This document shows, one piece after another, positions 1 to 5,136 of a stretch of DNA of 7,245 bases. The first letter of the stretch is position 1; the number at the start of each line of letters is the position of its first letter. Both the position numbers and the translations under genes were made by a program. A model generated the notes under the pieces. That model was not told where the DNA came from, made no database searches, and saw only the letters and a list, made by a program, of their open reading frames with translations. Source of the DNA: Anaerolineae bacterium (lineage in GTDB: Bacteria; Chloroflexota; Anaerolineae; J102); contig JALWDV010000724.1 in the NCBI GenBank assembly GCA_027036755.1, positions 1 through 7,245 on the forward strand. Direction: 5' to 3'.

Positions 1-183
1 GGCATGGTTCAGATCGTCCTTCCATCAGCTTTACAATTTCAATAGGGTCAACGCCTGGCAAAGCACGCCAAACGTAAAGCGTCAAACGTCAAAACGTGGC
101 GAAACAGGCTCTTTTTGACGTTTGACGGATGACGTTTGACGAAGAAATTGTAAAGATGGTTTTGAATGAGAATGAACCATGCC
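1..183. repeat. Fold-back (nested inverted) repeat
   Basis: This non-coding stretch is symmetrical about its centre. The outer arms are 1-40 and 144-183, both 40 bases long. They match perfectly over the outer 11 bases (ggcatggttca against its complement ending at 183) and the inner 12 (ctttacaatttc), with an unmatched middle. The inner arms, 66-96 and 111-141, pair at 26 of 31 positions around a 14-base loop. They are built from repeated copies of the unit gacgtttgacg and its complement. A 25-base segment (41-65) on the left has only two bases opposite it on the right. The left arm begins exactly at the window edge, so any flanking target duplication cannot be tested. It could be a dispersed palindromic repeat, or an insertion (inner arms) into an older palindrome (outer arms). 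Confidence 0.8.
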
Positions 184-208
184 TGATTATGACGCTGCAG
201 TCATACAA

Positions 209-398
209 CTGAATAGGTAACTGCTAACGTATGCCAGTTGGTCGTCTTTTCCCACTCAAACCTGACAGGTTCTCGTAACCTCGGCGGTAGGATGTGCGGT
301 TTTCAGCCAATAACGAAGCGTGCAAGGCTCTGAATCGCTGCCAAAGGAACCTGTCAGGTTAATTCAAGCGAAAACGACCTTAGCAGTTACCTGAATAG
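209..398. mobile_element. IS66-like miniature inverted-repeat element with 8-bp target duplication
   Basis: The element proper is 217-390 (174 bp). It starts with GTAACTGCTAA (217-227) and ends with the exact complement TTAGCAGTTAC (380-390). The 8-bp direct repeat CTGAATAG flanks it on both sides (209-216 and 391-398). Further in, ggtcgt (240-245) faces acgacc (374-379), and aacctgacaggtt (259-271) faces aacctgtcaggtt (348-360); each 13-mer is itself a near palindrome. The 272-347 core has no recognisable gene. Ends starting GTAA and an 8-bp duplication are known traits of the IS66 family, so a non-autonomous derivative moved in trans is the likeliest reading; that family link is inferred. 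It lies 86 bases ahead of the first permease start, so any promoter upstream of it is now displaced by about 180 bp. Confidence 0.85.
259..360. repeat. Inverted pair of 13-bp near-palindromes inside the first miniature element
   Basis: aacctgacaggtt at 259-271 and aacctgtcaggtt at 348-360 are exact reverse complements, and each is nearly self-complementary around its central base. The 76 bases between them carry no open frame of note. The pair forms the inner stem of the 217-390 element and is absent from the second miniature element at 4647-4800, so it looks like an independent dispersed palindrome carried as interior content. Confidence 0.7.
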
Positions 399-415
399 TC
401 TCACATCAGATAAAA

Positions 416-428
416 CGTCGTTTCGACG
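416..428. promoter_or_regulatory. Short perfect inverted repeat in the operon leader
   Basis: cgtcg (416-420) and cgacg (424-428) flank a ttt loop, 57 bases before the first permease start codon and downstream of the miniature element. It could be a small operator half-site pair or an RNA hairpin in the leader. No convincing -35/-10 pair was found between 399 and 484. A weak AGGA (473-476) sits 8 bases before the ATG at 485 and is the only ribosome-binding candidate. Confidence 0.25.
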
Positions 429-484
429 CTTCCTCCCCGGATTCAACAACCGTTCTCAACCAGGGTTCTTCCAGGATTTCGTCT

Positions 485-1564
485 ATGACCACAGTAACAA
501 CGCCACTCCCAGACCTTCATGAAAAGCCTGTCGAAAGTGGCGCGCACCGCTTCTTTCACTCCTATCTTTTTCAGAAGATACTGAAGGCGCTTTTCACCGC
601 GTGGGTGGTCATCACCCTCACGTTCTTCCTGATTCGGCTGCTGCCCAGCAACCCCGTCGAGCTGTTCATTCAGGACTTGATGGTGCAGTACGGGATGCCG
701 TATCACGAGGCCCGTGACCAGGCGGCCGCGCTCTTTTCCATCGATCTCTCGCAGCCGCTGCCGCTTCAGTATCTCGATTACATGAACGGGCTGTTGCACG
801 GCGATTTGGGCACATCGATTCTCTCTCCGGGGACATCGGTTAGCAGCATCATCCTGCGCTTTTTGCCCTGGACCATCTTCAGCGTAGGCATCGCATTGAT
901 GCTCAGTTTTACATTCGGAATCATGCTGGGGCTTTTCATGGCGTATCATCGCGAGGGGGTGATGGATCATGTTCTCACGGTGCTGGCTTCCATTCTCAGT
1001 TCCATCCCCAACTACATTTTGGGCATTTTGCTGATCATATTCCTGGGGGTGCGGTGGGGAATCATCTCGGTGGCGGCCACCCGCGGCACCCTTTCGCCGG
1101 GCGTAGAGCCCAGCCTGAGCATCGAATTCTTCAAAGATGCGCTTTTTCATGCGGCTTTGCCCATCACCACCTACGTGCTGACCACCATCGGCAGTTGGAT
1201 GCTGACCATGAAGAGCAGCACCATCAGCGTACTGGAAGAAGATTACGTAACAGTGGCCAAGGCCAAGGGCCTGAAAGAAGGACGCATCACCACCACCTAC
1301 GTGGGAAGGAACGCGGCATTGCCCATGTTCACGCTGTTGACCATCGCCATCGGCTTCGTGGTCGGCGGCTCAGTGCTCATCGAGACCATCTTCCAGTATC
1401 AGGGCATCGGTTACATCTTGCTGCAAAGCGTCAACAAACGAGATTACACGGTGATGCAAGGCGTGTTCCTGGTCATCACCATGTCCGTCATCGTCGCCAA
1501 TTTCTTCGCCGACATCCTCTACAGTTGGCTCGATCCCCGTATCAAGCTCGGGAAACAGGAGTAG
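485..1564 (+). CDS. dppB: ABC importer permease, DppB/OppB type
   Basis: This is the first of two inner-membrane channel subunits of a peptide/oligosaccharide importer. The 359-residue protein is slightly longer than the usual 310-340 because of a polar N-terminal extension of about 30 residues. The first helix (about 33-53) is followed by the family motif RLLPSNPVELF (51-61), then a loop bearing the HGDLGTS signature (105-111). Further helices lie near 131-157, 163-190, 225-243, 281-305 and 325-348, for six in total. The EAA coupling loop that contacts the ATPase is at about 250-268 (EEDYVTVAKAKGLKEGR). The C-terminal block (ETIFQYQGIGYILLQSV, then DILYSWLDPRI) is typical of DppB. The ATG at 485 is the only start ahead of the first helix and has a weak AGGA 8 bases upstream. 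Substrate is not determinable from the permease. Confidence 0.95.
   Translation: MTTVTTPLPDLHEKPVESGAHRFFHSYLFQKILKALFTAWVVITLTFFLIRLLPSNPVELFIQDLMVQYGMPYHEARDQAAALFSIDLSQPLPLQYLDYMNGLLHGDLGTSILSPGTSVSSIILRFLPWTIFSVGIALMLSFTFGIMLGLFMAYHREGVMDHVLTVLASILSSIPNYILGILLIIFLGVRWGIISVAATRGTLSPGVEPSLSIEFFKDALFHAALPITTYVLTTIGSWMLTMKSSTISVLEEDYVTVAKAKGLKEGRITTTYVGRNAALPMFTLLTIAIGFVVGGSVLIETIFQYQGIGYILLQSVNKRDYTVMQGVFLVITMSVIVANFFADILYSWLDPRIKLGKQE
1556..1561 (+). promoter_or_regulatory. Ribosome binding site of the second permease, overlapping the end of the first
   Basis: CAGGAG lies within the last codons of the first permease gene, runs up to its TAG stop (1562-1564), and is 6 bases from the ATG at 1568. 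The arrangement supports translational coupling, giving the two channel subunits in equal amounts. It also favours 1568 over the next in-frame ATG at 1622. Confidence 0.75.
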
Positions 1565-1567
1565 CTT

Positions 1568-2446
1568 ATGGGTTCTGTTTTTCTAGGGGCGGTGCACTCC
1601 CTTGGCGCCACCCTGCGCATCATGAGTTACAACAAAGTCGGCTTCGCCGGTTTCATCGCGGTTATGCTGATTTTGTTCATGGCCTTCATCGGGCCGTTTT
1701 TCGTGCCCCTGGATACGGTCACCAAGGTGGACCAGATCTATCAGCCCCCCAACGCCGAGCACTGGCTGGGCACAGATCATCAGGGGCGGGATATTTTCTC
1801 GCAGATCGTCAACGGCGGCAAGGATGTGATCATCGTAGCGGTGGTGGCGGGCGCGCTCTCCACCCTCATCGCGGTCACTTTTGGCACCCTGGCCGGATTT
1901 GCCGGAGGCCGCACCGATTCGGTGATCGTCTCCATCACCGACATCGTTCTCACCATCCCGCAATTGCCCCTTTTGCTGGTTTTGGCCGCGTTGATCAAAT
2001 TGAACAACATCTTTTTCCTGGGCGTCATTCTGGGCGCGTTAGGATGGCCCTCGTTGCTGCGCGCAGTGCGTTCACAGGCGTTATCGCTGAAGCAACGCGA
2101 TTTCGTCGAAGCGGCGAGGGCGCTGGATCTGGGCACCATGCACATCATCTTCCGGGAGATCGTGCCCAACATGATGACCTACATCATCATCAGCTTCGCT
2201 CTGGCCATGACAGGCGCCATCTACGCCCAGGTGGCGTTGGTGCTGTTCGGCCTGGTGCCTTTCTCGGGCAGCAACTGGGGCGTGATGCTGAGTCTGGCCT
2301 GGGTGCGCGGCGCCATCTATTTCAAGGATAGCATCTGGTACATTATGATGCCGGTCGCGGCCATCGTCATCTTGCAATTGTCCATCGTCACCATGACCCG
2401 CTCGCTGGAGCTGGTCTTCAATCCTCGCCTGCGTTCGGGCGAGTAA
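1568..2446 (+). CDS. dppC: ABC importer permease, DppC/OppC type
   Basis: This is the second channel subunit, pairing with the preceding permease. The 292-residue length is normal for DppC. The first helix is at about 24-46. It is followed by the hallmark DppC block PPNAEHWLGTDHQGRDIFSQI (60-80), the periplasmic/extracellular segment seen throughout this family. Helices follow near 86-111, 115-145 (two), 203-230 and 258-282. The EAA loop is QRDFVEAARALDLGTMHIIF (176-195), followed by REIVPN. The C-terminal ELVFNPRLR is the usual ending. It starts 3 bases after the upstream stop, with a ribosome binding site inside that gene, so the two are almost certainly cotranslated. Nothing is truncated or frameshifted. 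Confidence 0.95.
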   Translation: MGSVFLGAVHSLGATLRIMSYNKVGFAGFIAVMLILFMAFIGPFFVPLDTVTKVDQIYQPPNAEHWLGTDHQGRDIFSQIVNGGKDVIIVAVVAGALSTLIAVTFGTLAGFAGGRTDSVIVSITDIVLTIPQLPLLLVLAALIKLNNIFFLGVILGALGWPSLLRAVRSQALSLKQRDFVEAARALDLGTMHIIFREIVPNMMTYIIISFALAMTGAIYAQVALVLFGLVPFSGSNWGVMLSLAWVRGAIYFKDSIWYIMMPVAAIVILQLSIVTMTRSLELVFNPRLRSGE

Positions 2447-2474
2447 TACGTCTCTATCGAGCAAATAAAGCGCC

Positions 2475-3536
2475 ATGAGTAACGAGAGTCAGCAAGTTGT
2501 TCTGAAACATGAAGCCGGCAGCGGAACGCCCCTGACTTTGCGGAACGTCTCCGTTGTCTATAAAACGAGAAAAGGCGATGTGCGGGCCGTGCGCGATGTG
2601 AGTCTGGATTTGCGCGCGGGCGAAAGCATCGCATTGATCGGCGAAAGCGGGTCGGGCAAGACGACCCTGGGACTCAGCATCGTCCGCCTGCTGGTCAAAT
2701 CGGCCCAGGTGACCCACGGCGAGATCATCTATCGCCGCAACGGTAAAGAGATCGATGTGCTGGGGTTGAGCAAAAAAGAGCTGAGGGAGTTCCGCTGGAA
2801 GGAATGCTCGATGGTCTTTCAATCCGCACTCAACGCCTTCAATCCCGTCATTCGCATTTGGGATCAGATGCGGGATACGGCCCAGTCCCACGGCTGGAAG
2901 GACAAGAAGGCGATCCGGCAGCGTTCGCTGGAGCTGCTGAAGTTCGTGCAGTTGGATGCTGAGCGAGTCATCGATGCGTATCCTCACGAGCTCAGCGGCG
3001 GCATGAGACAGCGCGTGCTCATCGCCCTCTCGCTGCTGCTGGACCCCCAGGTGCTGATCCTGGATGAGCCCACCACCGCGCTCGACATCCTCACCCAACG
3101 CACCATCATCGATCTGCTGCGCAAGCTGAAGGAAGAGCAGCATTTCACCATGATTTTCATCTCGCACGATCTGGCCATCGCCGCTGAGCTGGCGGATCGC
3201 ATTGCCACCATGTATGCGGGGCGAGTGGTGGAGGTGGGCTCCGCGGATGATATTTTCTACCGCCCGCGCCATCCCTACACGCTGGGCTTGATCCGGGCCG
3301 TGCCCAAGGTGGTGGGAGATTTCCAGGAATTGTTCTCCATCCCCGGCTCCCCGCCCGATCTCATCAATATGCCCAGCGGCTGCAAATTTCATCCCCGCTG
3401 CCCCTACGCCACCGACAAGTGTCGGCAAGAGGAGCCGGATCTGGTCACGGTGGGGCCGGAGCACATGGCCGCGTGCTGGCACTGGCAGGAAGTCGAAAAA
3501 GAATTGCAATCCAAACCCCTGCACTCCATCTCATAG
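2475..3536 (+). CDS. dppD: ABC importer ATPase, DppD/OppD type, with four-cysteine C-terminal domain
   Basis: This is one of two cytoplasmic ATPases that power the importer. In its 353 residues every motor motif is intact: Walker A GESGSGKTT (56-64), Q-loop Q116, signature LSGGMRQR (173-180), Walker B VLILDEP (193-199) with catalytic E198, and switch histidine H231. The HPYT block (276-279) opens the oligopeptide/dipeptide C-terminal domain, which carries four cysteines (C303, C309, C316, C334; spacing 5, 6, 17). In related Dpp/Opp ATPases such cysteines bind an iron-sulfur cluster; that role here is inferred. The gene begins 28 bases after the second permease. Its start has only a weak purine stretch (ataaag) upstream, so coupling to upstream translation is likely. 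Confidence 0.95.
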   Translation: MSNESQQVVLKHEAGSGTPLTLRNVSVVYKTRKGDVRAVRDVSLDLRAGESIALIGESGSGKTTLGLSIVRLLVKSAQVTHGEIIYRRNGKEIDVLGLSKKELREFRWKECSMVFQSALNAFNPVIRIWDQMRDTAQSHGWKDKKAIRQRSLELLKFVQLDAERVIDAYPHELSGGMRQRVLIALSLLLDPQVLILDEPTTALDILTQRTIIDLLRKLKEEQHFTMIFISHDLAIAAELADRIATMYAGRVVEVGSADDIFYRPRHPYTLGLIRAVPKVVGDFQELFSIPGSPPDLINMPSGCKFHPRCPYATDKCRQEEPDLVTVGPEHMAACWHWQEVEKELQSKPLHSIS

Positions 3537-3547
3537 ACAGGCTATCC

Positions 3548-4564
3548 ATGTCGTTAATCGAACTGAAAAACGTCTCGCGAACTTTTGGAAAGGGCGATGA
3601 ACGCGTCGTCGCCGTTGATAACGTCTCCTTTGCCATCGACGAAGGCGAAGTGCTCTGCCTGGTTGGAGAAAGCGGCTGCGGAAAAAGCACCACCGGCAAG
3701 ATCGTGGCCGGTCTGCTCGAACCTACCCGAGGCCAGGTGCTTTTCGATGGTCAGGATATCGCGAAGATGGACAAGGAGTCCTTTCGGCGTTACCGACATT
3801 CGGTGCAGATCATTCATCAGGACCCTTACGCCTCGCTGAATCCCACCCAGACCGTCCGGCAGATGATCACCCGTCCGCTGCTGCGGCATCATAAGGCGAG
3901 AAGCAACGAAGAGGCGGAGAAGCGAGCCGTCGAGTTGCTGGAGATCGTGGATCTGACGCCAGCGCAGGATTTTATGAACAAATATCCGCATCAGTTAAGC
4001 GGCGGCCAGCGGCAACGGGTGTCGGTGGCCCGGGCGCTGACGGTGGAGCCCCGCTTCATCGTGGCGGATGAGGCCGTCTCGATGGTGGACGTCTCGATTC
4101 GCGTCAGCCTGCTGAACATGCTCTCCCGCCTGCAGGATGAGTTCAACGTCACCTTCCTTTTCATCACCCACGATCTGGCGCTGGCCAAGTATTTCGCCTG
4201 GGAGGGACGCATATCGGTCATGTATCTGGGGCGCATCGTGGAGGATGGCCCCACCCGGCGGGTGGTGATGGACCCGCGCCATCCCTACACCCAGGCCCTG
4301 CTTGCGGCCGTGCCCGAGGCCGACCCCGAGCTGGCCCGCCGCAAGCGCCGCATCGAGCTGCGCAGCGCCGACATCCCCAGCCTGCTTGATCTTCCTTCCG
4401 GCTGCACCTTCAATCCTCGCTGCCCCTATTTCGTGGCGGGCGTGTGCGACGGCGAGGTTCCGCCCCTGGTCGCCATTCCCGAAGGGGGACGCGTGGCCTG
4501 TCCTATCCGCAAGGATGTTTCCATCCAGCTTATCGAAGAAACGCCCGCAGCCCCGGCCGCGTGA
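3548..4564 (+). CDS. dppF: ABC importer ATPase, DppF/OppF type, with four-cysteine C-terminal domain
   Basis: This is the partner ATPase. The open frame reaches back to 3419, but I start at ATG 3548. From there the protein (338 residues) begins MSLIELKNVSRTF, the normal first strand of the fold, only 11 bases after the upstream stop, with a weak acagg before it; a 3419 start would add 43 residues overlapping the other ATPase. Walker A is GESGCGKST (40-48), Q-loop Q91, signature LSGGQRQR (150-157), Walker B FIVADEA (170-176) with E175, and switch H208. The usual proline after the DE pair is alanine (DEAVSMVD), a variation I regard as tolerated in this subfamily. The C-terminal cysteines are C286, C292, C300 and C318 (spacing 5, 7, 17), a second likely cluster site. 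The tail (ETPAAPAA) is low-complexity. Confidence 0.95.
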   Translation: MSLIELKNVSRTFGKGDERVVAVDNVSFAIDEGEVLCLVGESGCGKSTTGKIVAGLLEPTRGQVLFDGQDIAKMDKESFRRYRHSVQIIHQDPYASLNPTQTVRQMITRPLLRHHKARSNEEAEKRAVELLEIVDLTPAQDFMNKYPHQLSGGQRQRVSVARALTVEPRFIVADEAVSMVDVSIRVSLLNMLSRLQDEFNVTFLFITHDLALAKYFAWEGRISVMYLGRIVEDGPTRRVVMDPRHPYTQALLAAVPEADPELARRKRRIELRSADIPSLLDLPSGCTFNPRCPYFVAGVCDGEVPPLVAIPEGGRVACPIRKDVSIQLIEETPAAPAA

Positions 4565-4676
4565 TCATGCGTTATGGATGAGCCCCCTGCAAAAAGATCA
4601 TTTCACCACGGAGACACGGAGGTCACCGAGAAAATAGTGATAGTTCGTAACTACTAAGGTGTAGCCACCGCTTTTT

Positions 4677-4764
4677 GCCACGAAGACACGAAGAAAGGCG
4701 AAGGCACGAAGTAATTTTCTTTATTTTTCCTTCGTGTCTTCGAAAAACTTCGAGCCTTCGTGGC
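4677..4764. repeat. cacgaag palindrome inside the second miniature element; possible transcription attenuator
   Basis: gccacgaag (4677-4685) pairs with cttcgtggc (4756-4764), and the pairing continues inward through further cgaag/cttcg blocks to cacgaag (4705-4711) and cttcgtg (4730-4736), giving arms of about 35 bases. The left arm is itself a tandem of cacgaag-like units. The stem is followed by ttttag on the + strand and preceded by cttttt. The RNA hairpin could therefore slow or stop transcription between the ATPase genes and the binding-protein gene, but the U-run is too short to call a terminator with confidence. Confidence 0.75.
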
Positions 4765-4771
4765 TTTTAGC

Positions 4772-4782
4772 GACTTAAAGTC
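4772..4782. repeat. 11-bp palindrome in the subterminal region of the second miniature element
   Basis: gactt and aagtc face each other around a central a, just inside the right end of the element. Subterminal palindromes can be transposase or host-factor contacts, but this one is not present at the equivalent place in the first element, so its role is unknown. Confidence 0.35.
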
Positions 4783-4892
4783 AAGTACGTTAGCAGTTAC
4801 GATAGTTCACAGAGAAAAACATCTCCAAATCTCTCCTTTTTCTTCCTCCGTGCACTCTGTGCCTCCGTGTTGAAGCTTTTTCCAGTAGAATC

Positions 4893-5078
4893 ATGGATAG
4901 CAATCTCGGCCGCGCCGGCTTTCGCATCGGCGTTTTCGTCGTCCTCATGTCGGGCGGACTGCTGCTTCTCCTGAAGAAAGGCAGCGCGGAATACATCTTG
5001 ATGCAGGTCATGTTTGTCCTGGGCCTCATTTTTCTGGCAGTCATTATCTTCCTGGTTCGTTATTCGCAACGACCATGA
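4893..5078 (+). CDS. Small two-helix membrane protein, unknown function
   Basis: I do not recognise the family. The 61-residue protein has a short N-terminus (MDSNLGRAGFR) and a first hydrophobic helix at about 10-27. A positively charged turn with KKG near 28-30 follows, then a second helix at about 36-55 and a basic end (RYSQRP). The codons favour G or C in third position much as in the transporter genes, and the pattern of two clean helices with charged ends argues for a real gene. There is no clear ribosome binding site before the ATG at 4893. It sits immediately after the nested repeats and 58 bases before the binding-protein gene in the same direction. An accessory role beside the importer is possible but only positional. 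It could also be an unrelated small membrane gene stranded between the two parts of the operon. Confidence 0.65.
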   Translation: MDSNLGRAGFRIGVFVVLMSGGLLLLLKKGSAEYILMQVMFVLGLIFLAVIIFLVRYSQRP

Positions 5079-5123
5079 AGATTTGGCGATCTTTCAACCC
5101 TTCTCACCCCGTCTCTAATCAAA

Positions 5124-5129
5124 AAGGAG
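5124..5129 (+). promoter_or_regulatory. Strong ribosome binding site of the binding-protein gene
   Basis: AAGGAG within aaaaaggagaagaact lies 7 bases before the ATG at 5137. It is the best match to the 16S rRNA 3' end in the window and much stronger than those of the ATPase genes, in keeping with the excess of binding protein that such importers need. I found no convincing promoter between 5079 and 5123. Confidence 0.85.
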
Positions 5130-5136
5130 AAGAACT

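Larger units (their letters stand above)
4639..4808. mobile_element. Second IS66-like miniature inverted-repeat element with 8-bp target duplication
   Basis: The element proper is 4647-4800 (154 bp). It starts GTAACTACTAAGGT and ends, read from the other strand, GTAACTGCTAACGTA. The 11-bp terminal repeats differ at one base. The perfect 8-bp direct repeat GATAGTTC flanks it (4639-4646 and 4801-4808), different in sequence from the duplication around the first element, as expected from independent insertions. It belongs to the same family as 217-390 but lies in the opposite orientation, judged by the base after the shared 11-mer. The interior is a long cacgaag palindrome. It separates the transporter core genes from the binding-protein gene. 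The family assignment is inferred from end sequence and duplication length. Confidence 0.85.
4603..4873. repeat. cacggag-type palindrome, split by a later insertion
   Basis: The left arm (4603-4634) carries ccacggagacacggagg followed by tcaccgagaaaa. The right arm (4837-4873) reads, on the complementary strand, tcaacacggaggcacagag followed by tgcacggaggaagaaaaa. The arms match over most of their length with a few substitutions and a small gap. Removing the 154-bp element and one copy of its 8-bp duplication (4647-4808) brings the arms close enough to make a compact hairpin of roughly 110 bases. I recall phrases of this kind as dispersed intergenic repeats in several environmental bacterial groups, Chloroflexota included; that is memory, not a search. 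No gene lies in 4565-4892. Confidence 0.75.

Noticed and set aside
1..183. CRISPR array suggested by repeated gacgtttgacg units
   Set aside because: The units are 11 bases, partly in inverted orientation, and have only 3-base spacers. This is a hairpin repeat, not an array.
162..190. Promoter-like pair TTGAAT (162-167) and GATTAT (185-190) with 17-base spacing
   Set aside because: Each matches the consensus at only 4 of 6 positions. It lies in the arm of a repeat and is almost 300 bases from the first gene, with a mobile element between.
188..205. Small inverted repeat tatgac/gtcata between the fold-back repeat and the first miniature element
   Set aside because: A 6-bp stem with a 6-base loop is expected by chance in a region of this size and has no supporting context.
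1054..2331. Plus-strand open frame (425 codons) spanning the junction of the two permease genes in another frame
   Set aside because: It is histidine- and arginine-rich with no membrane helices, and overlaps two well-supported permeases. It is an out-of-frame reading.
2454..3524. Minus-strand open frame (356 codons) opposite the first ATPase gene
   Set aside because: It is a mirror of the ATPase coding sequence; no motif, no ribosome binding site, and the + strand frame has every ABC motif intact.
3419..3547. Upstream extension of the second ATPase to an earlier ATG
   Set aside because: It would add 43 residues of unlike sequence overlapping the end of the first ATPase; the ATG at 3548 gives the standard ABC start and an 11-base spacing.
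4677..4764. Rho-independent terminator after the ATPase genes
   Set aside because: The stem is strong, but the run after it is only four Ts followed by agcg, and the structure belongs to a mobile element. Kept as a repeat with possible attenuation only.
4886..4891. TAGAAT as a -10 box for the small membrane gene
   Set aside because: It ends one base before the start codon and has no -35 at a workable distance.
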